The notes under the pieces: generated by a model
Databases searched by the model: none
What the model was told of the DNA's origin: nothing
Seen by the model: the letters and a program-made list of their open reading frames with translations, nothing else
Shown: positions 44,667 to 58,900 of the stretch, in pieces
Layout of the letters: the number at the start of each line of letters is the position of its first letter
How positions within the stretch are numbered: the first letter of the stretch is position 1
NCBI GenBank assembly: GCA_963691815.1
Contig: OY829654.1
Span: 23,311,771-23,375,770, forward strand
DNA length: 64,000 nt
Source: Echiichthys vipera
Taxonomy: Eukaryota; Chordata; Actinopteri; Perciformes; Trachinidae
Direction of reading: 5' to 3'
Position numbers and translations under genes: made by a program

Positions 44667-47600
44667 TCAAAAGAGACGTTTTTCATAACTGTGAGAGAAA
44701 GAGGAGTCGTTCAGCAAAGGAAAAGATCAAACCGCTATCCATGATGCTCCCTGAGGTTTCCTGTTAAGACAGACTAGAGGTGCTAAAGAGGAAGTTTAAC
44801 TGAAAGTCTGTGTGGTTGGAGCAAGACATGAAACTAAGAACTCTTTAAGATGACGGAATATGAAACAAAGTTGTAAAGTATATCTGCTAAGTTGAGTGAA
44901 TCCTCTAGTTTTAGACTGTGCGCGTCTGTGTATGTGTGTGTGTGTGTGTACCTGTGCATGCTGTGGACTCCGCCCTCCATTTGAGCTGAAGTTGTTCTCT
45001 TTTCAAACTTCAGATCTCCCGAGTACATCATGGCTCTACCAAGAGTAAAGGAATGTTGTTACACACACACCAGACATCAACACAAACCCAGGGCAAGTAC
45101 TAATCCATAAATCCATACTAATTCTATACGGTATGTACATCATACTGCTTATAGTGTACTGTTTTAGCAGTAGATATACAAAACAAAATCGATGTTAAGC
45201 ACTTTAAAATGAACAATTCACTTTTTAATAACATACTATACTATAGCTTTTATGGCATTTGATCCATAACTACTCTCAGAATTGTATATTAAAGTTATAA
45301 AATATACACTGCATGTGTTCAAATGCACAAGTCGTATCTCAAAAATAACTTTTTTAACTTGGGTCCTTATCCCCCAAAAAATATGCATAAACAATCAAAG
45401 AGGAATAGCTCAACACTTTTGTGACTTTTGGTTGATGCCAATAAGCAAACAAGATACTTAAAGTACTCAGTGGCCACCTAATTTGGTGCACCTGTATCAT
45501 CTAATGAATTCCACAACCATTCTCTACCGAGTCTACATTTATGACGCCTATAATGTTCAGCTTTCTGTTGACACTGTAGAGGTCTTAGTCCATAGTCATA
45601 GTCAGTAATGGTGTTGTACTAGACTGCATTAAATTCACAATTACCTGAATAATAAATATTGATAAGAATGTTACCAAAAGTAAATATTATAAACTTTATT
45701 TAAAAAAAGGTAGACTTTATGGTTGTTGTATTGAACTAAGTGGCCACTGACGACAATTTTTTCTGGCACTAGTTATGTTTTAATATTGTTTGCGCATGCA
45801 TTTCCATATTTGCCCTTTTTTCTTCTGTGCTCTTTGAGGGTTTAGTAGAAGGCGGATTTGCACACAAATTTGTGTAAATCCGCCTTCTACTAAACCCTCA
45901 AAGGTCACAGGTCATGTATGTTTTTTTTACCTGAGCTGTGTGAGGCTCTTGGATCCGATGTCCTGACAGGAGTGCTGAATGCCAGCCAGCAAGTAGGGAA
46001 CAAACTTGTTGATGGAGCCTTTGTCCTGTACTGCTCCAGAAACACCCTGAGCAACTTTAATCTTATCGCATTCACTGTGAGGGGAGAGGTCAAAAAATAG
46101 AGAAGTCAGTGATATTAATCTGTTAAATCAGTTATAATCTGCTTAAATCAGTTATAGGAGAGCCTGTCTAAAGCAGGCATGGCATAATTCCTTGAATAAA
46201 GTCAGGAAAAGTCATAGAAAAGTGTGTCCCAAAAATAAGCCGAAAAAAAAAAAGTCATAGTATAATATGTCTAAAAAGTCAAAATATAATATGTACAAAA
46301 AAAAAGTCATAGAAGAGCCTGTCTAAAGCAGGCATGGCATAATTAATGTTTTTGTTTGTCTACTCTGTCCGTTATGAGAGTGAAAACAGCATGAGGAAGA
46401 AGTGTTGTCATCTTAGAAAAATTGCAAAGAAATGTCAGCATTGTGGTGAGACATAACTATACCGTGTGGAAGGGAATAGTGCTCTTTCATTCTTTTTCAA
46501 TTATGTGGTATGAGTTAGCATTTTTTTCTTAGTGATTGCAGACATACAGTCCCTTTCAGCGTGGCGTCATCCAGCTATAAACTCTGATCAACTTGAACGA
46601 TGCCGTCCATCAGCCCAGTTTTAGTGTTTCTGTACCTGAAGTATCTGGTCTGGGAGCCAAGGTTTTTGTCCATGGCATCCAAGGAGCCCATGCCGCGGTA
46701 TTTCTTCAGCCTGATTCCGTCAGAGAAGAAATATTCACCGGGGGCTTCACTGGTGGCAGCCAGCAGAGAGCCCATCATCACTGGACACAGAGGGAGGGAG
46801 AGATTACTAAGTGGAGGTTGAGTTAGAAGACTGGAAATGAATAATGATTATTCAAAAGGGCCTAAATGGAGTGAAAGTCGTGGTGGAAAGGGTGGTCTTT
46901 TTGCTTTTTTCTTTCAGCATAAATCCAGATTTACACAAAGTGCGGTGAACATAATCCAAATCTACTGTTCAAATTATAATCCTCTCTGTGACATGGATTT
47001 GAAGAAAAACATGAAGTAACAGCAACAAACAAAACAAATCATTATTTATTCAGTCTACATCTTGTTTTCAAATCTAAAATAAAATACCTTAGTAGTAGTA
47101 ATTTCAGTATGGTGCATATTTTATCCATCATCTAATAATTTAAATAATAAACCCTTGCACTCTGACCCCATCTATCCATACCTGTGGATGCTCCCAGTGC
47201 CAAAGCTTTGGCGATGTGCCCAACAGTCTGGATGCCGCCATCAGCGATGACTGGCACACCAAAACGCCTGGCGTACTCTGATACTTTATACACAGCTGTC
47301 GCCTGGGGTCTGCCGCACGCCAGCACTGAAGAGAGGAAGAAGAGAAATGGAGGAGGATTAAATGATGTGAGAAAATGTGAATTTAATCTTAAATACAAGT
47401 TTTCTCTTCCTGTACTAGACACCGACCCTCAATGTACCGGAGAATACACAACAGAAGCTCGCAAAAAGCTAACACTGCTCACCACACAAAGCTTTACAGA
47501 TTTTTTTAAACTAGAGTAAAATGCTGACTTTGTCACATTTCCCTGCCAATTATATCTCATCATCATATATTTACAGGAACAGTTTCAACTTAAATACATA

Positions 47601-49948
47601 TAAGCTTCAGAACCATGAAAAATCAGCTGGCTGATAGTTTAATAAACTGACTTCAAAATTTCCCATCCGAACTCAGGGAGAACAACAGAGTTTTGATATT
47701 GATGCATGGTGGAAACTCCCAGTGATCAAAGTGATGTTAAAAAAAACCTCACGCAGTGAATGAGCGGACACGCTGGGAACGTGTCTCTTTCTGTTATGTT
47801 AAAGAGGATGAGGAAGTTAAACTTGTCACATCAGCAGACAAATCCCACTCTGCAAGACTCCAAACCCGCCTCTCATAATATATTTTTCCCCTACTCAACT
47901 GAAGACTGCTAGCTAACTTCATTTCTTTCACCATTACATTTCTAAGACTAATCTTTTACACCATCAGTAAGAAACACTGACACCAAAGAGAAAAATCAAA
48001 AATTCCCTTTTTTTTTTTTTTTAAAACCAGAGTTGTTTTGCTTCCTGTAAACTCTGGGCTGCACGGTACTTACCAAACTAATAGCCCTAATTATAAGACA
48101 TTATCTAAGAGAGGAAATGTTGCACAGGGCCTTAAGGTACCTTTTGGACTCTGGTGTGGTCTGCTAGAGTGTTTTAATACCACAGGTCCCAGAATTCTGG
48201 AGTTACATGCAAACCCACGTTGTAGGTAAGCACACGTAGGCAATTTGAATCCATGGTGGAAATGGCGGATCCCGCCACTAACAATGAAAAGCCGCCCCAT
48301 GTTCCAGCTGCAAAACATGACCACTGTTCTGTACATGATTTCAAAAAACATAAAACAAAGCAAAATAAAATAATAAAAAAAACACAAAGGAATAAGAAAG
48401 GTCTCATCGATTCTCAGCCCTGATGCTGCACAGACGACACATAGCAGGTGAGCACTGATACGTCCTCTCATACAGCCATGCTACGGTTCAAAAGAATGAC
48501 ACTTTGGGTGCAAAAATCCCAGTTGGCAGCACTTGCAGACTCTGAATATACTATGTTTGTTGACTATTGAAGAGTGAGTCACGAAAATTATAATATGGCA
48601 CAAATGGCTGAATAAAAATGCATTATCAAGGCTGCCTAAGGGTATGCAATATAAAGATATCAGATTGTGAACGATTAACATGTCTCTACAATCCTGCCTT
48701 TAAGAGACATAGTATCTTCTACAGTAACAATTATATCAGTTGCAGGTTTATGGCTCCAGTGTCCAGTGCACAGCACCATTGCTATTAATATTTCCCCAAC
48801 TTGCCATCTACTTTAAGCAGCCAGTCAGGGACAAATAAGGATCATAAATCGAACACCCCAAAACATTGCCGTTTATAAACAAGCTGGGTCGTGAACGATA
48901 CCCTAATGTGCATATTCTGTGTTTTAAGCTGAGCTAGACCAGAGAATGTTTGGTAAAAACAGATCGATGATGCCGTTTGCCCCTTATTGTTCTCTGTGGA
49001 GTTCACAGGAAGTGATGTAATGTAGCCTGTAATGTATCTTTATTAGAGGGGGACATTACATTTACAGTTTGGTTGTACTGTTCAGTAACTAACAAAATAA
49101 TCTTAAACCAACATGAAAAAAAATCATGATAAAATCGTGAACTGTTATCCTGCCTGATAAAAAAAACTGCGATATGATATTTTTGCCATATCGCCCACCC
49201 TTAGGCTGCCTTAATTATGAGGCAAAGGTGCTGGCTGATATATAACCTGCCTGGTCCCACCCACCTCAGCATGTTCACAACCTCTGCGAGACAGAGACAC
49301 CCTGTGGCTGCCAGCTCTTTATTGAGCCACTCATTCCAATGCCATATGTTAGGAGTGCATGTTAGAATGAATGTATGTAATATGGATGAGAGCTGTGGTC
49401 TATAACTGATACAATTGTGGGAGGGCCAGTAAATCACAATCCTGTCACAGAAGCAGCACAGTGAGAGTTCGGCCTTAAACCAGCCACCATCTGACCAATG
49501 GTATCCATAGGCAAGGAACGGACACAAATGGATAGTGTCCTGATCTGATGACATCATCAAGACCAGAAACCACAAGGTCAGCAAAGTGGGTGGAGGATGT
49601 GCAACATTCACTCAGGATGACTGACAGATTAGTAAGGACACAGGGACGAGCAAAACTCCAAAACCTCTAAACACCCAAGGTCAGCTCTCAAAACAATAAA
49701 AAAAAAGAACCTACTATCTCTACTTCTAGTAATTCTACTGGTGCAAAGCTGTTAACCAATCAGTGCAGCAGGCTGTGAAGTGGGGAGGACGGGCACACTG
49801 TGATAGTGGAGCCGATGGGAGCCCAGCACAGGCCAAAGGGGGCGGGGAAACTTACTGGAGTATCCCGTAACAGTGGTTGGGGTTTTGGGGCTGTGGAGCT
49901 TTATTGCTGGTGGTACACTGGGGGGAGCTGGATACGGACGGACACAAA

Positions 49949-49993
<45 letters not shown>

Positions 49994-52900
49994 AAACACA
50001 CAAACACACACATATAGACACAGGCCATACAAACACCAGGGTGGGAAGTACGGGAGAAAATTTAAGAGGGAGAAAGGAAGACAAAGACAGGGAGGAGGCA
50101 GGTAGGAAGACAACAAGACGATGAAAGACAAAAGTGAAGGAAACCGTAAGCAAAAGAAAATGAACAAGAACAAAGACTGCTAATGATCTGAGAGAAATCT
50201 TTGAGACAAGATGGAAGAGACCGCACAGAGACAGCAAGAAGCACCGAGACAAACAATGTCTACTGTATACTTCATAACTATGCCAGACCAATCACAGCTA
50301 AATGTATCCAAATGACAAACTTAAAATCCAAACTGAGTGGTAACAACCCTAACTACTCACTTTAACCAACTACAGTTTACCTTTCCAGATCGTCACAGAT
50401 CAGATGATCATCGTACCTGACGTGACATGGTTGAGAGTCAGACTACACACTAAACCCAGAACAATCATAGTTTGTGTTTTTCAGCAACCTGCTTAAGTCG
50501 CAAATGTAAACAGGCAGAAGGCCCCAGAGACAGACTCCCGGGATCAGAAATGTCAATACACACCGCACCTGAAGCCCAGAGCCTTTTTTGAGTAGGGTTG
50601 TGCTCAAATAATCTATACGGCAATATATTGCAAATGAAGAGACAGCAGTTTATAAAAAGACACCAACAATTCTGTGTAGGACATTATCCAAAACCAACTT
50701 GCATTGCGATGCTTACCGTATTGTGGCCTTTGTATCGTGATACCCAGTCTCTTTTATTGAGCTAATATGTCGTGATCAAGCAATTTATCATCTTGCTTTC
50801 TAATGCCAAACCAAGGTCAATCAAACTGTTCAACAAAAACACAAACTGCACATAATTTCACTAAGGTTTTCCTTTCCCCCTTTGATTGGCAGATTTTATA
50901 ACCACATTGGAGGGTCCAGAATGGCTTCTGGCTGCTTTGTGGGTGGGTTTGTTGAGTTTGCCGGTCAGTAACTCACCTTCTTGTGTGATGCAGATGGAGC
51001 CGCTGCCCATCCCCACTCTCAGCCCGTCCACTCCTGCATCTATCAGGTTCTTAGCCTGAGCTGCAGTCACCACTGCAGCGGAGAGGAGGAGACAACATTT
51101 ACAACGTAGGCAAAGTGAGTTCTTGTGATGTGATCTATGGAAATACCATTTCTGGTTATTAGGTAAAGCCCAGTTCAGACCAAAGAATTGTAAAACTTGC
51201 AATAACTTTCCTAGCTTTTTTTGTAGAATAAGAAAGAATAGAAAATATGAATGAGGACAGATATAGTGAGATACTTGCTACGGCTGCATTTCTAGTCATG
51301 CTGATACTGCGAAAAAAAAATGTTGAGATGATAGGGGCCAACGTTTACCAGCAATGTTCTAAAGCGGTTTCGTCTCACCGCAAATCTTTGATCTTAACTG
51401 GGCCTACAGAAGGCATAGTTACCATTGCCTCCGATGACCTGTAGGCTCGGGTGCTTCTCTTTTATATATTTGATCATGTTGATCTGGAAGATTGAGTTGC
51501 CCTGAGACGAGTCCTAGAGGAGCAGAAGGAACAAATGTTATAATATTAGAAGTACATTTAAATACACCTCTTCCCATAAAAAATGGGTCTCATTCACCAA
51601 GATTTGTTCTTTAGTCCTAGGAAAAATTGCATTAGTTTTATGGCGTTTTCTTAAAATGCAGAATTGTTTGTAACTCTGTTCTTATAATGATGAATCCCAT
51701 TTCCTTGTAAATTGAGTGCGTGTTAGCTGATCCTAATTAGCATAGTAAATGCCCTGCCAATCCCCACAAAAGGGCACGAGACTGCAGGGCCGTGCGCAAC
51801 TATGCACAGAAATGGAAAAGAATATCTGAGAGAATCAAGTCAAGAATGCCTAGAAAGGTACTTCTGCAAGAAGTGAACGGCAAAGAGCTGTCACGTTTAG
51901 TAGCGACAGTAGTGGCCATAGAATAATATACATAAAACCCAGTCCTAAATATCGTCCATAGCTGTTTATTTCACCTAGTAAAGCATGTGCCCCAGGTGCA
52001 AAAGTTGCCATCTTGCTGCTGCATCAAAGGCCTTTGCTGCATTTTGTCCTCTCTGTCCCCTCCCCCCCCTTTCCCTGTCTCTCTCCTGTGCTACTATTCA
52101 AAAAAGGCTGAAAAGGCCCCAAAATAAGCTTAAAAATAAAAAAATAATCATAAATGCTAAAAAATCTTATAGTAATTTAAATCCTATTATACGACTGTAT
52201 AATTGAAGAATACACAATACCTATCTGTTTATGTGTCATGTCAGCACCCAAATGTGAGTAAGAGTGCTTTTGAGTGTGTGTCGATTTTGTTATTACCCAA
52301 GTAAGGACCTATTATCCCAAAGAAAACGCTGGTTAATGTCAGAATCCTCACTGCGAAAATGGGTTTTAAGAAGACGTGTCGGTTGGTGAATGAGGTCCGT
52401 TGTTATTTACAGAGCGTCATTATTTTGAGTTTGTACCCTTCACAGCGTTTAGACGACCTAAAACCTGAGTCAAATGTAGTGAATCCAAAACAAATCAACT
52501 GCACACCATTACATTTGCTTCCACAAGGATCTTCATCACCTCATTAACACACTCAGTGGGAGCTAAGCTAATAGTGTACGATTTGCTCCATAGCTTTTGA
52601 TATCTAGTCTGTTGTGCACTGAATTGATGTGCACACCACTGCGGCCACAATAAGTAAAACCAGTTAAACCATTGAACAGTCCCAGTTCTGAGGTCTTCCT
52701 ATTCTACACCTCCAAAACCTGAACCAAAGTCCTGCTCACCAGTACAACCACATCCACCCCGCTCTGCACCAGCAGGTCCAGTCGGTACTTGTCGTCGTTG
52801 TGGGTGCCGATGGCGGCGCCACATAGCAGCTGTTTGCGTGAGTCTTTGGAAGCCAGAGGGAAATCTCTGTTCTTCTTGAGGTCTGTGCGGGCGATGATGG

Positions 52901-55900
52901 ACACCAGGGAGCCCTCTTCGTTCACAATAGGCAGCTTACCTGCAGGAGGAAACAGAGGTTAACTTGTGTACACCTGAGTTCAAGTAAATCCCTTTTATGT
53001 TGTGAAATAACCGAACATTAACTGAAATGATAGTGTAAAAATCACACGAGTCATGAATAAGACATTTAACATCCTCTTCACCTTTCTTACTCCTCTGTAG
53101 GATTTCATTGGCTTCTTTCAGCGTCACTCCAGCGGGGGCAACCACTAGATCCTCTCGCTTTGTCATCACCTGTCAAGACGTTCACACAAAACATGAATGA
53201 AGGAAACATTGAAACTCAATGCAGAGGTTTCAGACTACTTGGGGGTTTTAGAACTTTAAGATGTGATGCTTTAACAGTGGAAAAAAAAACTGAGCTATTC
53301 ATATATGCGCCTGGCTATTAAGAGCGGGTCGCACTGAGAAATATATCTATCAACGTTTACTTGGTCATTCGTCTGCCAATACGCAAATCGTTTGCTGCCA
53401 TGCGCCTTCATCAGTGTGCGATACATATATGGACACATACATCTAGAATAACGCACCCGCCTGTCAAAGCTCAGTGGCAACCCTATATATAGCCTGGCTA
53501 ATATTATCACCCATTATATAGATATACATCACCTTCGCAAATATATTATGACTCAGCTGTAAAATATCCCCATATCAGTCTCAAAAATAAGTATGGCTGA
53601 CTTTAATCATATAGCTATTGAATACGTCTACCGTCTTCTCTCAAAATATCAATTGGTATGATAAAAACTCGACACATCAATTCCAAAAACATTTGTATCC
53701 AACACCACAGTACTTTTAAGTTATTAACGGCTAATGAATTCTGTCTAACCTCGCTGAGTGGCAGATTGTGGTCCTCCTCCTTCAGGAAGTCGATGTCTCT
53801 GGAAGAGATGATGCCCACCAGCTTGCCGCCCATTTTGCCGTTATCTGTGATGGGGATTCCACAGAAGCCGTGGCGAGCCTTGGCCTGGAAGACATCCCAA
53901 ACGCGCTCGTTGGGGCTCATCACCACGGGGTCTGTTATGAAGCCCTGCTCATAACGCTGGAGGGAGGGGAGGGAAAGAAGGAGGTGAGGTAGAGGAGGGG
54001 TGTGGAACAAAAAAAAAAACATACGGGTAAGAAAGGGAGGGGAACAGCAGGGGAAAGGGAGGTTTGAAAAAAGAAGATCTAAGCCTCTCATTGCCTACAT
54101 GCTAGAGCAGAATAGTGAGATACAGGGAAATAACACACTTCTACATCTTTCAAACTGAGAGCTACAAATAAAAATAGAGAACAACAAAGGGGAGATGATG
54201 TAAGATGAAAGAAAAGATAAACATCAAAACAATGACGATAAAAGAGAAGAAGAAAGAGAAAAGAATTAAATAAAAAGAAGATATACGTTGAGCAGGTGAA
54301 CATAATGAAAGAATGGGAAAGGGGATGAATGAGTGTAAAACCATACAGAGAGTCATCATCTACCTTGACTTTGCGAACTTCATTGGCCTGGAACTCTGGA
54401 GTGCAGTTGTGATGGATGAAGCCGATGCCACCCGTTAGCTGGGAGGAGACAATACATGAGTGTGTGAGTGAGAGTCACGAGTACTAACATGATGGCAGGA
54501 ACAATAAACTGTCTAATTACCCAAGGAAACCGTGTGATGTGTGTACTTACTGCCATAGCGATGGCCATGTTGGCCTCTGTGACCGTGTCCATGGGAGAGG
54601 AGACGAAGGGAGTTTTCATGGTGATTTGTTTGGTGAGTGCTGAGGTCAGGTCCTGGACAAAAGACATCAGAAGGGTATTTGGCATTTTAAAAACACACTG
54701 AGAAACTACTTCAGAGTGAACAGATTACCATACTCGAAAGGCAAACTTGTTACAGCAGATAAATCAGAGTCAACCACCTCAACGGCTGGAAATCTGTCAG
54801 GAATTTTACTTTGGAATACTACATGTATAGTTAAGCTTTTTATCAATGTAACGGGCCTTTTCCCATAATAGACATTCGACATTTCACGTCAGTAGAAGCA
54901 CAGGTGTAAATATAATAAAATGATGGCTGCATTTCATTTTTGCTTCAATTCCAGGGTTGTGGCATTGCGCATGACACCTTTACATGGTCCTGGTAAAGTT
55001 TCCTCACTTCATGACTCTCAGGTTTCCTACGCATTACAAAATTCCTTACTTTTCCAAACTCAGATTTACAGACTTCTCAGAGGATTTTTACAAAATAGCA
55101 TTTTATTCAAGCTGAATGCTAAAAGAGTGCCATTAGTAACCGTGTACCTGCCCCTACAGACAGTTACAGTAGAGATGTACAAATAACCAGGGAACTACAA
55201 AAGAAAACATAAGTCTTTGCTTGATTGGCTTTAGATGGCGTCAACATACTTGTAAAACAATAAAATAATAATAAATAAATCATAAATAAAATGTAGACGA
55301 CATCTTCGAAAAAAATTCAATAAATGAGAATCACAGTCGCACAGCGAAGGGTAACCATGGTAACCTGACACCATTCTACAGCCAGCTTGATTAGTTTCAT
55401 ATCATCTACATGTCGGCTGTGTTGCGTTAGTAAGCGTGTTTTGATTTGTACATATTTTATTTTAGAACGTGAGATAATAATCTGGAATCACGTACATTTT
55501 TCCATACTCTTCCCTTTTTCCATGCTTATTTAGACCTGGAAATTACTCAAATTAAATTCTATACTTTTCCATACTGCATATGAACCCTGGACTCTTGTCT
55601 ACTTGTGCTACTGCACCATTATCCCATAAATGTCGCAGCTCAATACTCTTACTTTAAAAATGAAATGATCAGAGGGCGGTGACCGCTGGTTCAACTCTGG
55701 CCTGCGGCCCTTTGCTGCATGCCCCCCCCCCCCCCCCCCTCTCTCAACCCATTTCCTGTCTGTTTGTTGAAAAACTGCCAAAAAAATAATCTTAAAATTT
55801 AAATGCCCAGAATCAACTACAGATTCTGGGAGGGCACAATTTACTGCTCTGGCTTATGGAGGCACTGTGAGCCTTATTCAGAGAATATTTGTGATGGGAA

Positions 55901-58900
55901 ACACATCTGATAATCCTCACTCTGGCCTCATGTGCTCCCATCACAGGCATCATCCCACGTTCAGATAAGTTTAATACCACAAGAGCAGCCGTAATCGGGT
56001 TTTATGTGTTAGTAATTATTGTCACGACTCACCACTTGGTCTGACGTGAAGTCGATGTAGCCCGGCAGAATCAGGAAGTCGCTGAATGAGAGAAAGAAAG
56101 ATGGAGGTGAGAGAAGCTCCTTACGAGACCTAGTCCATCCTAACAACTCTGAACCTGCCTACAGACAATCAAACATGGAAGATTTAATTCATAATCTGGA
56201 GCAGCATATTCCAAAAATGAGAACTCAGAAATTACACAAATACACAGGTGTGACAAAAAAAACCATGGGTGCTTGTAAGAGATGCCCACCTCACGTTTAA
56301 ATTAAACATATTAACAAAAACACAACTATAGAAGCAGGATACAAATAGATTCAACTTATCTAAACAATGTAAAAGATGGAAAAAGAAGGTATTTTACAAA
56401 CACAAGACGTTATGTTTACACACTGTTATATGCTTTTGAGAGAAGATGTTTTTTAAGATGAATTTTTAAAAGTGATAAGAGGCGAGTGTCTGCAGCGTGA
56501 TACAGGAAAACTATTCCTGATAACTGGACCCCTGTACCTCACTGAAAACAGGCCGAGACTGATTCTGTAAAACTGACTATGAAGTAGGTCTGCGGATCTG
56601 GTCTGACAACAGTGGATCTGAGACCTAGTTGAAAACAAACCACTTAAAGAGGCAGGAAATAAATAGTTAAGACACTGAAATACAAAAATCCCAATCTGAA
56701 GTGTATTAACATGAAATATGTTTGACAACTGAAGAACTTGAAATAATGGACATGTGAGTTGCAATTCTCACAAGTTCTTTTGTAATAAGAACATGTAATA
56801 GATGCTAGTTTGTACAATGTTGCCATACGATATGAAAGGATAAATCATGCAATAATATAGAGCTATTAGGTTTTTTCTCGACAACATGGGTCTCACTCGC
56901 CGTGTAATCCCAATATGTTTTGCTAATTTATTGGAAACGTATGATAAGTGCTTTTTCCAATTCAATTCAATTTTATTTATAGTGCCAAATCATAACAAAA
57001 GTTATCTCAGGACACTTTACAGACTAGTTATAGACCACACTATATGACTTATGATTTACATAGACCAAATTGAGTTTATTGTCAATAATAACACCTGAGA
57101 AGTTTATATAGGAAACATGTTTAAGTGTATTATATAGGCTTCATTGTACAGTTAAAAGATCTAAGATGAAATATAGATAAATAATGTGATGGGTAAACCA
57201 GTACTTAACAAAACACGTGCACACATCTTTTCTAGTTCAGAAATAGAAAACCAAGAAGGCCGTAAAGGCAAAATGCGACTTCTTTCTTAGGAATCTTTAG
57301 AAGATGTCATGTTACAGCACACGTGTGTGAAATGTTTTTTGGGAACAACTTCTTAAAATGCAAGGCATGTGGAGTAAGAATGGCAGTGAGGCCCACGTGA
57401 GGATGACACCAAAAAGAGGCAGGGCAGCGTGTTCAGTTATGTAACTTGATTGACCGTCAGCTATCTGATCATTACCACTGTTTCCTCCACTATTTCATAT
57501 AATTTTAAATCTTCTGAATACTTTTTTGGCTGTTAGCTCAACTGAGTAGTGCATGTTTAGCCTTCCTGCTGAAGGGCTGGTAGATATCAGGATTTTGCTG
57601 AAATGTTATGAGAGACACGGTCTGCAAGTAATGATTATTTTCAATATCAATAAATCTCACTTATTTCTTCTGATTTATCAGTTAATTGCTTGGTTTATGA
57701 AATGATAAAAAGAGAAAACAAATGTCAATTTAAAGACTTCCCTTAACTGTTAAGATATAGATGTAAGTTTGTGTCAAATGTATAATCTGGGATTTTGGAC
57801 AAGAAAAGGTGCCAGCATCTCGTCAGTACATGGCACTCCTATTTGTGCTTTGTTGTTTAGGAGGACTACCAACTATGCTTTAAGTATAGCCGGGTTCCCC
57901 ACAGTCCAGCATAACAAAACAGGACTGTGTCAGCCAAGGCCTAAATTTAGGACCAGTGTGTGTACAGAAGGAATGCCGCCCCCCCCCCCCCCTTCTTTTC
58001 CAAGAGGCTGTAATTCATACACAGGTGTTTTTCAGAAGGCTACAACTTTTCTGTTGTATATTAATAAACTGCCGCATCAAAGGAGTACAGATGTATTCTT
58101 TCCAGTTTCGTGCTATAGATCACATACAAATACAGTTTATTAATAAACTGCCATATCAGTTTTATTCTCTCCAATTTCATGCTATAAATCACATACGTTG
58201 GGTTGTAAATATTAAGAAATTCCAATTGAACACACCACTTTGTGACTGGGGACTGACTTCTAATGTAAATGACTGATTGCTTAGGTAGACTCTACTGATA
58301 TCAGTTTACTTGGCACAAGGAATATTAGTTGACTCAGTAAACACTTTTGTATAATATCTTCTGACTGTGGATCTAATGTTTGCAAAGCCTACCCTCAGTC
58401 AGTCTTTATAAATAAAAATGCTACTGGTGTCATTATGAGAAACGTAGGCAGTGGGTTTGGAGCTTAAAAAGGGGGGTAGTAAATGTGTCTTAAACACTGG
58501 GTTGATTGAGCAATAATGCAACTGCCCCTGACTGCCCCCCAAAACATGGCTGACATAGGTAACACCTGATCCAGTCTCTGGCAAGGACATATTAACCCTC
58601 ATGCCTCCCTCAAATTAACTAAAACTGCTATAAAATCCTCATACATCAACATTTTTATCTGTTTTTTTTGCTTGAATCCCTTAATCAACTTCAGCCTTCA
58701 TCAAAACAATCAAGCATTCAATCATTTTCAGGAGTTTAACCCTTTAAATGACTTTTTTTTTTAAAGACAAAAGATGATTTTTTTTATTCCAGATAATAAA
58801 TATTAGAGAGATGAAACTTTGCGGGTGATTAAGCTTTAATTTGTCCTCCCCCCCCCCCCCCCCCCCCCAAAGATTTAATTGTCTTGCTATTTATTATATG

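Noticed and set aside
49752..50291. 179-codon minus-strand frame inside impdh2 intron 9
   Set aside because: Low-complexity Leu/Ser/Val text through an AC repeat, lying wholly in an intron.
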